A stretch of 64,000 nucleotides of DNA from contig JALONP010000010.1 of assembly GCA_025454875.1 (NCBI GenBank), forward strand, positions 1-64,000. The letters are read 5' to 3'. The notes beneath the pieces are model-generated. The model worked only from the letters and a program-made list of their open reading frames with translations, was not told where the DNA came from and did no database searches. The position numbers and the translations under genes are program-made. The stretch's first letter is position 1. Each line of letters opens with the position of its first letter. The DNA is from Bacteroidia bacterium (GTDB lineage Bacteria; Bacteroidota; Bacteroidia; UKL13-3). Below are positions 1-9,909 of this stretch, piece after piece.

Positions 1-48
1 ATGCAGCTTTAAGTTTTAAAACTCCAATTCAATTATTGGAAAATATGT

Positions 49-297
49 ATGTTTGAAATTATACTTTTAACTGGCCCAGAAAACGGGGAAGCTTACAATG
101 TCAAAGAGTTTTTTGGAGGAAAAGCAGATGCAGAAGTATCAAGGCAAATCAGAAAACTGATTGACAAAAAAATGCTTGTCCCTGAAAAGGAAGGAACAAG
201 AAAATATGTCCTACGATTTGATAATAGCTACTTGCTAAAAAGTATAATCAAGTCTTTGGATGAAAAAGGATTTCTACCAGTCCGAGATGAAGTTTAA
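49..297 (+). CDS. Small winged-helix-like protein, possibly a Fic-type C-terminal domain; overlaps the end of a truncated upstream frame
   Basis: 82-aa ORF; 'LLTGPENGEAYNVKEFF...VSRQIRKLIDKKMLVPEKEGTRKYVL' reads like a wHTH module; ATG overlaps by 8 nt a frame that enters from the left edge and stops at 56. Confidence 0.45.
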   Translation: MFEIILLTGPENGEAYNVKEFFGGKADAEVSRQIRKLIDKKMLVPEKEGTRKYVLRFDNSYLLKSIIKSLDEKGFLPVRDEV

Positions 298-752
298 AAA
301 TTGCAATGCTTGTCTGAGTCTCAAAATGCTTGTAGCTAATTTATAAATCCACGCAATACAAAAGCCTACAATGGCATGTAAATACAACCATCAACAAAAA
401 GAATGGGTTAAGTAATTGCTAAGTTATTTTGACTTGGTGGGTTAGTGGGCTCCACATGGTGGTATATTTGGGTTAACGGTTTGTAGTTGGTTACATGGAG
501 TAGTTTGTATTATCCTGTATGTGTATTGTTTGAAGTTGGCTAAGGTTAGGTTACCCTACCCATTATTACTCAGCAAAATAGCAGTAATTTTTGAAATACC
601 AAACAGTAAAATATGCAACTGCATTTACTGCAAAAAAAGAGCCGCAATATTACAAACCACTGTGTTAGTAGGTTAAGTGCATTTCGTATTAGGTAACCAA
701 TAATATCTGTGCTAACGGCTCGATTAATCGGGGCGCGAGAATGTGGCGGCAG

Positions 753-1223
753 CTAGAAAAGTTCTCCTTTAAAAACGTTTAAAGGAATTTCCATATCAAG
801 TAGTTCTATCGAAAAACCTTTGGATGCGTGAATTGGTGCAAAAAACTTACTGAATGACTGACGGTCTTTAGTAATATAACCTTGTATACCCCTATTAAAT
901 ATCTGTGCTATCAATTTACAATCATCTTTAACTATATCTCGGCCAATTTCTTTTACTAGTTCCTTATTCTCCAGTAGAACAGAATGAAACTCTCCCGCTG
1001 TTTTACCATCGAAAAAGTCAAACGGAATAATTTTTACAAACTCCAATGGCAAATTTGCAGGGGTGTCTTTTACGGAATATTCAGCAATCACTATAGTGGA
1101 TAGATAAATTTCAATTTTCTTCTCTAAAAAGTACTTGAAATAGTCTTTCGCATTTTGATGTAAATCGTCATTGCTTTTCAGTAGCCGAATACAAAAGGAT
1201 GTGTCTAGTAAAATACTATTCAT
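753..1223 (-). CDS. PIN-domain protein (VapC-like putative RNase)
   Basis: N-terminal 'MNSILLDTSFCIRLL', internal 'VIAEYSV', later 'DDCKLIAQIF...GYITKDRQSF', matching the spaced acidic residues of PIN domains; starts directly after the upstream stop (TAAATG). Confidence 0.8.
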   Translation of the reverse strand: MNSILLDTSFCIRLLKSNDDLHQNAKDYFKYFLEKKIEIYLSTIVIAEYSVKDTPANLPLEFVKIIPFDFFDGKTAGEFHSVLLENKELVKEIGRDIVKDDCKLIAQIFNRGIQGYITKDRQSFSKFFAPIHASKGFSIELLDMEIPLNVFKGELF

Positions 1224-1991
1224 TTACAAGCCTCTTATTTGTTGTAGCCAACTATCTACTTTAGCTATTTTATTCCAATTGGCAGATGCTCTTTGTATGA
1301 GCAAATCCAATTTATGCTCATCATAGTTTGGATTATAAGTGATATAATCAATTAACTTAAGGTCGTAAGGTTTCCCATCAGTGAGGTTTTGTTTGCCTCT
1401 TGCTCTAACTCCATAAACTTTGAACAAGCGTTTTTCGCCCTCCAAAAGTTGTTCTTCTGTTGCGCTAATAATTAACTTTCCATACTCTTTCGTTAACAAA
1501 TGAAAATTTGGATTATTTCCCCCTTCTTCATTCACTTTGCCATACAATACAAACTCTGTTTCGATGAATGTAGCTACAACTTTGAAGTACTCAGTGTCTT
1601 TACTTATCTTTAAAATCGGTTCTTTTGTAGTTGAACTGTAAAATGAAATATCAAGATTCTTTTCTGCTGCTCTTCGCTGAAACTTATCAATAATTTCTGC
1701 TCGCTTGTTGTCTAGAAAGTCAATGTTCCCTCTGTTCTTAATTTCAGTACTCAAGCCATTAAAAAGAAGAACCCCTGAAATAGGAAGGTAAAATATGTTG
1801 CGGGCAGAACCCTCTTCAATTTTGTAGGAGATATGAGGACGTTCAGCCTTTTTATCCCTAGTTGGGTACAAAAATGTTTCCACATCACTAATGATTTCTT
1901 TAATCTCAGCAATGTCTATATCAATTGGCTTTAGCGGCTTATTGCCAACTGTTCCATCAATTTTAACCTCTATATACCCTTGTTCTTCCAC
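1224..1991 (-). CDS. Uncharacterised 255-aa protein, partner of the PIN protein
   Basis: Long ORF immediately abutting the PIN ORF; no family recognised. Confidence 0.75.
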   Translation of the reverse strand: MEEQGYIEVKIDGTVGNKPLKPIDIDIAEIKEIISDVETFLYPTRDKKAERPHISYKIEEGSARNIFYLPISGVLLFNGLSTEIKNRGNIDFLDNKRAEIIDKFQRRAAEKNLDISFYSSTTKEPILKISKDTEYFKVVATFIETEFVLYGKVNEEGGNNPNFHLLTKEYGKLIISATEEQLLEGEKRLFKVYGVRARGKQNLTDGKPYDLKLIDYITYNPNYDEHKLDLLIQRASANWNKIAKVDSWLQQIRGL

Positions 1992-2154
1992 TTTCCAAAT
2001 TTAAAGATTTAAATGTCAGTTTCAACTTCCACTTTCTAAAAGTCCTTCTATTCCATCGTTTCTTTGGCTTCTGTCATGTCTACAAATAATCTATTTTGAT
2101 TTTTTGTTCTTGTGGCTTCATAAATCACTGAGAGAAGGTAAATACTTAAAATTT

Positions 2155-2403
2155 TTACTCACGCTTTTTAGCCCTCAACAATAGCACAAACGCGATGCTG
2201 CCAATGGCCAAAAAAGCGATATAGCCATACTTTTCGCGCATGTAAAAATCGTAGGCCAAATAACCCATCATGGCAAAAAAGAGCACTGCACGCAGCCACA
2301 ATCCATTTTGCTGTGCCAATTTAAGCTTGGTTAAGATTACATAAAACACAAGCACAATGGCTACCACTGCACCTATTAATACAATTGCTTGGGTTGCTTT
2401 CAT
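2155..2403 (-). CDS. Small membrane protein
   Basis: 82 aa with two or three hydrophobic segments; abuts the phosphatase ORF. Confidence 0.65.
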   Translation of the reverse strand: MKATQAIVLIGAVVAIVLVFYVILTKLKLAQQNGLWLRAVLFFAMMGYLAYDFYMREKYGYIAFLAIGSIAFVLLLRAKKRE

Positions 2404-3512
2404 TAGGGTAAATTTAATAGTGAGGTTAACTTGTAAAACACCTCCGTGTTTTCATATATACCCGAAAACTGCTCTGCGCCCGGGCCATAAGCAAATACAG
2501 GAACCATTACCCCTGTATGTTTATTGTACGTGTATTTGGGTACAAATTGCTTGCGGTTTTCTTTGTTTACAGCCAAGGCCAATCCGCCAGTTTCGTGATC
2601 GGCTGTTACAATAACCAATACATCTTTTTCTTTTTGCGCATAATCCAATACGGCATTCATGGTTTCGTTTAAATCCCATAACTCGGTTTTCATGTATTCA
2701 TAATCCATTGCATGTCCGCCCCAATCTATTTGCGAACCTTCAATCATAAGCATGTATCCATTTTTGTTTTGTCCCAAAAGTTCAATTGCATTGAGCGAAG
2801 CTTGTTTTAAAAAATCGCCACGTCCGTCTAATATGCGCTTCATGCCATCGGTAGCAAGGGTATACACCAGCTTGGTTGCCGTTTGCCGCTTAAATGCATT
2901 GATGGTATCAGCGACAGTTACAAAACCTTTTTGCTGCAACTCTTGGTATAGGTTGCGGCCATCTTTGCGCATGGCAAAATATTCGTTTCCGCCTCCAATG
3001 GCTATATCACAATTTCCGTTAAGCAAGTAAGCCGCTATTTCGTCTTCGCTGCTGCGGCTGCCCACATGCGCATAAAACGCAGCTGGGGTAGCGTGTGTAA
3101 TGGATGATGTTGCAACCACGCCTGTGGCACGCTGTTGCTTTTTTAACTTTTCAAATAAATTTTCAGATGGCAACGAATCAGCACCTACACCAATGGCTCC
3201 GTTGTATGTTTTTTTCCCGATCGAAAATACAGTGGCACCGGCACCACTATCGGTTACATAATCGTCAGCCGATTGGGTTTTGCTTAAACCAATAATGGGA
3301 AAACGTTCAAACGCATTTTGCCCTGCGTACTCGCTCATGGCTCCTGATATTTGGGTAAGTCCCATTCCATCGCCAATAATCAAAATTACCTTTTTGGGCT
3401 TTTTAACTTTGGCTGTTGTAAACGAAAAAAAGATTGCCGAGGCAGTAATCAATGCAAAAGAAATTGCAAACCATTTTTTTACCATGTGCCAAAAATAACA
3501 AAGTTTACCCAC
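2403..3512 (-). CDS. phoA: Alkaline phosphatase
   Basis: 'VILIIGDGMGLTQISGA', 'VTDSGAGATVFSIGKKTYNGAIGV', 'MIEGSQIDWGGHAMD', 'VTADHETGGLAL' metal/active-site motifs; N-terminal signal-like segment. Confidence 0.9.
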   Translation of the reverse strand: MGKLCYFWHMVKKWFAISFALITASAIFFSFTTAKVKKPKKVILIIGDGMGLTQISGAMSEYAGQNAFERFPIIGLSKTQSADDYVTDSGAGATVFSIGKKTYNGAIGVGADSLPSENLFEKLKKQQRATGVVATSSITHATPAAFYAHVGSRSSEDEIAAYLLNGNCDIAIGGGNEYFAMRKDGRNLYQELQQKGFVTVADTINAFKRQTATKLVYTLATDGMKRILDGRGDFLKQASLNAIELLGQNKNGYMLMIEGSQIDWGGHAMDYEYMKTELWDLNETMNAVLDYAQKEKDVLVIVTADHETGGLALAVNKENRKQFVPKYTYNKHTGVMVPVFAYGPGAEQFSGIYENTEVFYKLTSLLNLP

Positions 3513-3593
3513 GATTGGGTTATGTTATGGTTACACGGGCAAATACCTTTTTAGCCAGAGATTTACTTATTTGATAATTTGATGATGAGATGA

Positions 3594-3685
3594 TTTGATG
3601 ATGCAACCGTCACTTCGAGTAGAGACGAAGTCTCGTATCGAGAAGTGGTGGTTGGGCGGATAGCCACTCCCGATTGCTATTGGGA
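3594..3685. repeat. Composite REP-like element, copy 1 (hairpin core 3611-3647 plus CCCGATTGCTATTGGG at 3668-3685)
   Basis: gatgatgcaaccgtCACTTCGAGTAGAGACGAAGTCTCGTATCGAGAAGTGgtggttgg; inner stem GAGAC/GTCTC, outer stem CACTTC/GAAGTG. Confidence 0.8.
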
Positions 3686-4033
3686 TACGCTGATGTTCGC
3701 AGAAAATATTAGCCGCTCCGAATATATCGGAACCGCACTTTGTCTCACGAAGAGATCTTTACTAATTACTTCCTTTGCCTTAGATGCTTTAGTGTAACAA
3801 ACAAAGCGTTTATTTTAGCGGTGGCCTTTGGTAAGCAACCCACGAACGCAGTGGCTTGGGTTGCGGGTAAAATAAATGATGTAGTTTGTAACAAAAGCAT
3901 CTACAGCTTGAACTTTTTGCTTACTTTTTCTTTCGCAGAGAAAAAGTAAGGCGGGTTTGGGGCGGCTAGCCCCAAGAGTACATCAAATAAGGTATAAATC
4001 ATTTCACTAGTAAGGTAACAGATATACCTTTAA

Positions 4034-4172
4034 TTTGATGATGCAACCGTCACTTCGAGTAGAGACGAAGGCTCATATCGAGAAGTGGTAGTTGGATAAT
4101 GTGCAGTGGGCAGTGGTGATATTGTTTATGATAAAAACATAACCCTGTGACTTTTCCCGATAGCTATCGGGA
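4034..4172. repeat. Composite REP-like element, copy 2 (hairpin core 4051-4087 plus perfect 18-bp palindrome TCCCGATAGCTATCGGGA at 4155-4172)
   Basis: Near-identical to copy 1; perfect palindrome seen directly. Confidence 0.8.
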
Positions 4173-4223
4173 TTTGCGGTTAAATCTTCTCCATCTTCAT
4201 TTACGTATCTGTGGCATCACTCA

Positions 4224-5351
4224 TTACAACAACTCATACATTTTGCCGGGCAAGGTTCGAATCAATCCTTTAAACTCCATTTCGAGTAATTGCAGTGATA
4301 AGTTTCCGGGATCGAGTTGCAGTGCAAACGCAATCTCATCAATATTGGCTTTGGTTTTTGATTTAACCAATTCGTAAATACCCAATTCGGTTTGTGATAA
4401 ATCGAGCGGAAGCACTTGTTGTGCGGTGCGTTTAGGAGCAGGCTGGTTCCATCCCATTAAGTAGCATACATCATCGGCACCTGTTACCAGAGTGGCTTTG
4501 TTTTGTTTGATTAACTTGTTGCAACCTATGCTCCATTCATCATTTACCTTACCCGGAAAAGCCGCCACATCTTTGTTGTAACCATTGGCCAACTCAGCCG
4601 TAATCATGGCACCTCCCCGTTCGGCTGTTTCAATCACGACCAATACATCGCACAAGCCGGCTACAATTCGGTTTCGTTTCGGAAAATTTTCGCGATCGGG
4701 AATGGTTCCACTCGGAAAATCGGTTAGCAACCCTCCGTTTTCCAACATCATTTTAGCTGTTGCACGGTGCTGAAACGGATACAATTTATCCAACCCATGC
4801 GCCACAACCGCTACAGTTGGTAAGTTTGCTTTAATGGCATCACGGTGCGCTTGAATATCTACACCAAAAGCGAGTCCGCTTAAGATTAAGCACCCTGTAT
4901 CTTTGAGTCCTTCAATTAAACGTGACGCACACGTTTGGCCATATGCAGTCATTTTTCGTGTACCAACCACACCCACAATTTTGGGATTGTTTAAATCGGC
5001 ATTGCCTTTATAATACAACAGCACGGGCGCATCATCAATTTGCTTTAACCGTGATGGATAGTTGTTATCAAGGTAAAACAAAGGTTGAATATTGTTTTGG
5101 TTGATAAATGCAACTTCGGCTTCGGCACGATCAAATGCTGCAAACGAAACAATGGATTGGGCAATTTTTTCGCCAATACCAGGTATGCGCAACAGGTGTG
5201 TTTTTTTTGCTTTAAAAACAGCTTCAACGCTGCCACAATATGCAATTAGGTTTTTGGCGAGTACATCACCTACTCCTGGAATAAGTGTAAGGGCTATTTG
5301 GTATACTAAGTTGGAGTATTGCATCATAAGGGTAACGGCAATATAACACAT
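4224..5351 (-). CDS. dprA: DNA-processing protein DprA
   Basis: 'VGVVGTRKMTAYG', 'LSGLAFGVDIQAHRDAIKANLPTVAVVAHGLDKLYPFQHR', 'NRIVAGL...AERGGAMITAELANGYNKDVAAFPG' DprA Rossmann motifs; N-terminal HhH. Confidence 0.93.
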   Translation of the reverse strand: MCYIAVTLMMQYSNLVYQIALTLIPGVGDVLAKNLIAYCGSVEAVFKAKKTHLLRIPGIGEKIAQSIVSFAAFDRAEAEVAFINQNNIQPLFYLDNNYPSRLKQIDDAPVLLYYKGNADLNNPKIVGVVGTRKMTAYGQTCASRLIEGLKDTGCLILSGLAFGVDIQAHRDAIKANLPTVAVVAHGLDKLYPFQHRATAKMMLENGGLLTDFPSGTIPDRENFPKRNRIVAGLCDVLVVIETAERGGAMITAELANGYNKDVAAFPGKVNDEWSIGCNKLIKQNKATLVTGADDVCYLMGWNQPAPKRTAQQVLPLDLSQTELGIYELVKSKTKANIDEIAFALQLDPGNLSLQLLEMEFKGLIRTLPGKMYELL

Positions 5352-5372
5352 TCACCCCAACCCAAACAACCA

Positions 5373-5501
5373 TTACCAAAAGTTTTTCGTAACCAAATAG
5401 GGAACGATAATCCACAACAATCCTTTGATTAAAAAGAACAGGAAACCGATGAGACCCATTCTTTTAAACCACGATTTGAGCGTGCTTTTTTGTATAGCCA
5501 T
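5373..5501 (-). CDS. Short membrane microprotein (42 aa), below the ORF-track size cutoff
   Basis: Own reading: MAIQKSTLKSWFKRMGLIGFLFFLIKGLLWIIVPYLVTKNFW*; basic N-terminus and one strong TM segment; sits between dprA and the next ORF on the same strand. Confidence 0.6.
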   Translation of the reverse strand: MAIQKSTLKSWFKRMGLIGFLFFLIKGLLWIIVPYLVTKNFW

Positions 5502-5512
5502 CGTTTGCCAAC

Positions 5513-5842
5513 TTAGTTTGAAATAACTTGGTACACTTTAAAGTCGCTGGTCATTGGAGGGGTTTTTCCTTCTTCTTTTGCTTTCCTGATATCTTCAAAC
5601 CCACGTTTGTGTCCTTCAATAAATGCAGGTGATGTAGTCCATGTTTTAAATGCTTCTTCACTTGTCCAATGGCTTACAATTAAATACGCTTCGCCTGCTT
5701 TGCTTGGTTTTAATACTTGCATGTCAATAAAACCGGGCATTGTATCAATGGCATGCGCACGGGTAGCAAATAGTTGTTCAAAACGCTCAGCATAATCAGG
5801 TTGGCAGTTGATGTAGTTAATGGCAACGAATTTTTTTTCCAT
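5513..5842 (-). CDS. Antibiotic biosynthesis monooxygenase (ABM)/haem-degrading monooxygenase-like protein
   Basis: 'FVAINYINCQPDYAERFEQLFATRAHAIDTMPGFIDMQVLKPS...YLIVSHWTSEEAFKTWTTSPAF'. Confidence 0.85.
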   Translation of the reverse strand: MEKKFVAINYINCQPDYAERFEQLFATRAHAIDTMPGFIDMQVLKPSKAGEAYLIVSHWTSEEAFKTWTTSPAFIEGHKRGFEDIRKAKEEGKTPPMTSDFKVYQVISN

Positions 5843-5924
5843 AAGGTTTTGCGGTTAAAAGTATGGGGCAAATATATGATTATTTATATTTAGTCTAAAT
5901 AAATATTGTAAAATAATCAAAAAA

Positions 5925-5952
5925 AATCCCGCTCTGTTTCCAAAGCGGGATT
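5925..5952 (-). terminator. Intrinsic terminator downstream of rplT
   Basis: ATCCCGCT ctgtttccaa AGCGGGAT hairpin with a T-tract on the minus strand. Confidence 0.75.
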
Positions 5953-5972
5953 CCGTACGTTAAATGATTTAG

Positions 5973-6317
5973 TTATTTTACTTTCTCAACAACTGCTTTG
6001 AAAGTTTCAGGATGGTTCATGGCTAAGTCGGCAAGCACTTTACGGTTTAGTCCTAAGTTTTTACCATTTACTTTACCAATGAATTGTGAATACGACATGC
6101 CATGCGGGCGAACGCCAGCATTGATACGCATAATCCAAAGCGAGCGGAAATTGCGCTTTTTGGTTCTGCGATCGCGGTAAGCATACCCCAAACCTTTGTC
6201 GATGGTATGCTTGGCAATGGTTAATACATTTTTACGTTTACCCCAGTATCCTTTTGCAAGGCCTAGGAGTTTTTTTCTACGTCTGCGAGACGCTACTGAA
6301 TTGACACTACGTGGCAT
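5973..6317 (-). CDS. rplT: 50S ribosomal protein L20
   Basis: '[31 protein letters not shown]...[20 protein letters not shown]'. Confidence 0.97.
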   Translation of the reverse strand: MPRSVNSVASRRRRKKLLGLAKGYWGKRKNVLTIAKHTIDKGLGYAYRDRRTKKRNFRSLWIMRINAGVRPHGMSYSQFIGKVNGKNLGLNRKVLADLAMNHPETFKAVVEKVK

Positions 6318-6443
6318 AATTTTTAAGTTTTTTTGGACTGGAGCGTTCCAATGAGTCGGAAACTTTTAATAGGCTCGTATCCTGGTTTTACATTGTAAAC
6401 TTTAAACCTGCTCCAACTTCATTTTACTGAAGCTGTGCAAATT

Positions 6444-6644
6444 TTACTTACCAATGGTAAGTAGGTTTTTTACCAATCCCATATCAGGATCAGATACCAC
6501 AACCATTTTGGTTAAACCACGTTTTTGTTTGGTGGTTTTCTTTGTTAGGATGTGGTTTTTGAACGCTTGCGCACGTTTAATTTTACCACTTGGGGTAACT
6601 TTAAAGCGTTTTTTGGCAGCGCTGTTGGTTTTCATTTTTGGCAT
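6444..6644 (-). CDS. rpmI: 50S ribosomal protein L35
   Basis: '[44 protein letters not shown]'. Confidence 0.97.
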   Translation of the reverse strand: MPKMKTNSAAKKRFKVTPSGKIKRAQAFKNHILTKKTTKQKRGLTKMVVVSDPDMGLVKNLLTIGK

Positions 6645-6698
6645 GTTCTGTCTCTCCTTTTTATATTAAATCTAACGTACGTTTCTGTTTACTTGTTC

Positions 6699-7331
6699 TT
6701 ATTTATTTCCCTTAGGGCTCATCAACAAGAACATTTTTTTTCCTTCCAAACGTGGCAGCTGCTCTACCTTGCCGAGTTCTTGCAACTTTTGAGCAAACTG
6801 CAACAACAATACTTCACCACGCTCTTTGTACACAATTGCACGGCCTTTAAAAAATACAAAAGCACGTACCTTGTTTCCATCTTTTAAAAACTTCTCAGCA
6901 TGTTTTACTTTAAAGTCAAAATCATGCTCATCTGTATTGGGGCCAAAACGAATCTCTTTTACCTCTTGCTTAACAGTATTGGCCTTTAGTTCTTTTTTCT
7001 TCTTTTTTTGCTCGTACAAAAACTTTTTATAGTCTACAATACGGCAAACTGGCGGATCTGCATTTGGCGAAATTTCGACCAAATCCAACTCCTGTTGTTC
7101 TGCAAAACGAAGTGCTTCTTGTAGTGAATACACTCCAACTTCTACGTTTTCACCAACCAAACGAACCTGCATGGCTCTAATTCGCTCGTTGATTTTGTGC
7201 TCAGGCTCTCTTGCCGTCCGCATTCCGCGTCCGTAACGATTTGCTCCTGGATCATATGGCCTAGGGCCTGAAGGTTTGTTAGCGCTATTGGTAGTATTAC
7301 CTGCGTTAAATGGTTTGTTTGGTGCTGCCAA
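6699..7331 (-). CDS. infC: Translation initiation factor IF-3
   Basis: '[64 protein letters not shown]'. Confidence 0.96.
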   Translation of the reverse strand: MAAPNKPFNAGNTTNSANKPSGPRPYDPGANRYGRGMRTAREPEHKINERIRAMQVRLVGENVEVGVYSLQEALRFAEQQELDLVEISPNADPPVCRIVDYKKFLYEQKKKKKELKANTVKQEVKEIRFGPNTDEHDFDFKVKHAEKFLKDGNKVRAFVFFKGRAIVYKERGEVLLLQFAQKLQELGKVEQLPRLEGKKMFLLMSPKGNK

Positions 7332-7351
7332 GTATTTGTTTAATTGGTTAT

Positions 7352-9304
7352 TTAATTTAAGTTTTTGGCTTGCTGCTCTTTAAAAAATACAATAAAGTCG
7401 TTCAGCGTAAACTTGCCCACATCTCCTTCTCCGTGTTTGCGTACCGAAACGGTTCCTTCTGCTTCTTCCTGCTCACCGATAATTAACATGAATGGAACTT
7501 TTTGGGTTTCCGCATCACGTATTTTCTTACCGATTTTTTCACTCCGGTCATCAAACGGCCCGCGAATATCTGCTTTATTTAGCACATCCACAACTTTTTG
7601 CGCATAGCCATGATATTTTTCACTGATTGGCAAAATAGCCACCGGCTCGGGGGTTAGCCACAGTGGGAAATTGCCCGCACAGTGCTCAATCAGTACGGCT
7701 ACAAATCGCTCAAGTGAGCCAAATGGAGCGCGGTGTATCATTACTGGGCGGTGTTTTTGGTTATCGCTACCAGTGTATTCAAGCTCAAAGCGTTCGGGTA
7801 AATTATAGTCTACTTGGATGGTTCCCAATTGCCATTTACGGCCAATGGCATCTTTTACCATAAAGTCTAACTTGGGTCCATAAAATGCTGCTTCGCCAAG
7901 CTCCACAACCGTTTGCAAGCCTTTTTCGGCTGCCGATTCGATGATGGCTTGTTCGGCTAGGTTCCAATTTTCATCGCTGCCAATATACTTTGAAGTATTG
8001 TTTGGATCGCGTAGCGAAATTTGAGCTGTAAAATCTTTAAAGTCAAGCGCTTTAAATACGTACAATACCAAGTCAATTACCTTGCAAAACTCTTCCTTTA
8101 CTTGGTCGGGGCGGCAAAACAAATGTGCATCATCTTGGGTAAATCCCCTTACACGGGTAAGCCCATGCAACTCACCAGCTTGCTCATACCTGTATACGGT
8201 TCCAAACTCCGCGTAACGTACGGGCAAATCTTTGTATGATTTAGGTGATGATTTATAAATTTCGCAATGGTGCGGACAGTTCATGGGTTTTAAAAAGAAC
8301 TGCTCCCCTTCTTTGGGCGTAGAGATAGGCTGAAACGAATCGGCTCCATATTTTTCATAATGCCCTGATGTAACATACAGGTTTTTATTGCCAATATGCG
8401 GAGTTACCACGGGTAAATAACCAGCGGCCACTTGTGCCTTTTGTAAAAATTGAACTAAACGCTCACGCAGCATGGCACCTTTAGGCAACCACAATGGCAA
8501 GCCCATTCCAACTTTTTCACTAAACGTAAACAACTCCAACTCTTTTCCTAATTTTCGGTGGTCACGTTTTTTGGCTTCTTCAAGCAATACGAGGTACTCA
8601 TCCAATTCGGATTTTTTAGGAAACGTAACTGCATAAATACGGGTTAGTTGTTTGTTGTTTTCATCGCCACGCCAGTACGCTCCAGCAACGCTCATGAGCT
8701 TAATGGCCTTGATAAATCCAGTATTGGGAATATGCGGACCACGGCATAAATCGGTAAAGTTACCTTGGCTATAAAAAGTGATGTTCCCATCTTCGAGCCC
8801 TTGTAACAAATCCAATTTGTATTCATCGCCTTTTTGCTCAAAATAGGCAATCGCATCAGCCTTCGATATTTCGGAACGGTTGTAGGGATTGGCTTGTTTG
8901 GCCAACTCAGTCATTTTCTCTTCGATTTTTTTAAAATCGGCACTCGAAAATTCTTTGCCTCCAAAATCCACATCGTAATAAAATCCAGTTTCGATGGCAG
9001 GGCCAATTCCAAATTTGGTTCCAGGGTATAGTGCTTCGATGGCCTCGGCCATTAAATGCGCAGATGAGTGCCAAAGGGTTTGTTTTCCTTCAGCATCGTT
9101 CCAGGTAAGCAAGGTTAAGCTGCAATCTTCTGTTAAAGGCCGCGTAGCGTCTTGAACATTTCCATTTACTTTGGCGGCTAAAACATTGCGCGCCAAACCT
9201 TCACTTATTGATTTGGCGACATCCAAAGCGGTTGCACCCCGTTCATACGAGCGAACGGAACCGTCTGGTAAGGTGATGTTAATTTGACTCATAAAGGCTT
9301 GCAA
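7352..9304 (-). CDS. thrS: Threonyl-tRNA synthetase
   Basis: TGS domain, '[11 protein letters not shown]', '[12 protein letters not shown]', '[39 protein letters not shown]'; start probably at the internal MSQINITL (5th codon). Confidence 0.97.
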   Translation of the reverse strand: MQAFMSQINITLPDGSVRSYERGATALDVAKSISEGLARNVLAAKVNGNVQDATRPLTEDCSLTLLTWNDAEGKQTLWHSSAHLMAEAIEALYPGTKFGIGPAIETGFYYDVDFGGKEFSSADFKKIEEKMTELAKQANPYNRSEISKADAIAYFEQKGDEYKLDLLQGLEDGNITFYSQGNFTDLCRGPHIPNTGFIKAIKLMSVAGAYWRGDENNKQLTRIYAVTFPKKSELDEYLVLLEEAKKRDHRKLGKELELFTFSEKVGMGLPLWLPKGAMLRERLVQFLQKAQVAAGYLPVVTPHIGNKNLYVTSGHYEKYGADSFQPISTPKEGEQFFLKPMNCPHHCEIYKSSPKSYKDLPVRYAEFGTVYRYEQAGELHGLTRVRGFTQDDAHLFCRPDQVKEEFCKVIDLVLYVFKALDFKDFTAQISLRDPNNTSKYIGSDENWNLAEQAIIESAAEKGLQTVVELGEAAFYGPKLDFMVKDAIGRKWQLGTIQVDYNLPERFELEYTGSDNQKHRPVMIHRAPFGSLERFVAVLIEHCAGNFPLWLTPEPVAILPISEKYHGYAQKVVDVLNKADIRGPFDDRSEKIGKKIRDAETQKVPFMLIIGEQEEAEGTVSVRKHGEGDVGKFTLNDFIVFFKEQQAKNLN

Positions 9305-9406
9305 AATAGTGTATCATCTACAATTTGTAAAATCTTTTACCATGAGTTTTGCATGCAAACAAAATTGGTGGTACAATCGTCTATTAGTTAAATTGATTTA
9401 AAGCTC

Positions 9407-9874
9407 ATGGCAAAAGCAAGTTTTATCTTAGTAGATGCACTTCGCAAAACGGCTAAAAACATTCGCAACGGTAAGCCTTACCAGTGGGGACATATGGGAA
9501 GCTGCAATTGTGGCAATTTGGCCCAAACTTTACTCAATATTTCAAAAGGTGATATCCACCGCTATGCGATGGATAAACCTGGTGATTGGAGCGAACAACT
9601 CAATGATTATTGCCCAACCAGCGGTTTGCCAATGGACCAACTTATTTTTGGGTTGCTTGAAAAAGGGTTATCGACTGACGACCTTAAACACCTCGAATAC
9701 TTGAGCGACTCGGCAGTATTGCAAAAAGTTGGCAGAGGGTATTTGCAAAACAACAACCTAGTTGATGTAGTCGACTATATGTTGGCTTGGGCTGATTTAT
9801 TGGAAACGGAATTGTTGGCAAACATTACTGTGAATCCGATTGATGAATCAATGCCGCTTAGTATTGCTCAATAG
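9407..9874 (+). CDS. Conserved hypothetical protein
   Basis: 155-aa ORF with 'HMGSCNCGNLAQTLL' and a soluble, well-formed sequence. Confidence 0.7.
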   Translation: MAKASFILVDALRKTAKNIRNGKPYQWGHMGSCNCGNLAQTLLNISKGDIHRYAMDKPGDWSEQLNDYCPTSGLPMDQLIFGLLEKGLSTDDLKHLEYLSDSAVLQKVGRGYLQNNNLVDVVDYMLAWADLLETELLANITVNPIDESMPLSIAQ

Positions 9875-9909
9875 AGCAGTTTGAAAGAGCGCAATCCTTT
9901 TAAATAATG

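Noticed and set aside
2357-3554. Plus-strand ORFs opposite phoA
   Set aside because: Antisense to the alkaline phosphatase; no recognisable protein features.
3740-3949. 69-aa plus-strand ORF between the REP copies
   Set aside because: No recognisable domain, lies in repeat-associated intergenic DNA, composition not convincing.
4248-4275. 'ggttcgaatcaatcc' T-loop-like string suggesting a tRNA
   Set aside because: It lies inside dprA coding sequence and no acceptor or anticodon arms could be found. Similar 'ggttcgaat' strings at about 47804 and 59312 are also inside genes.
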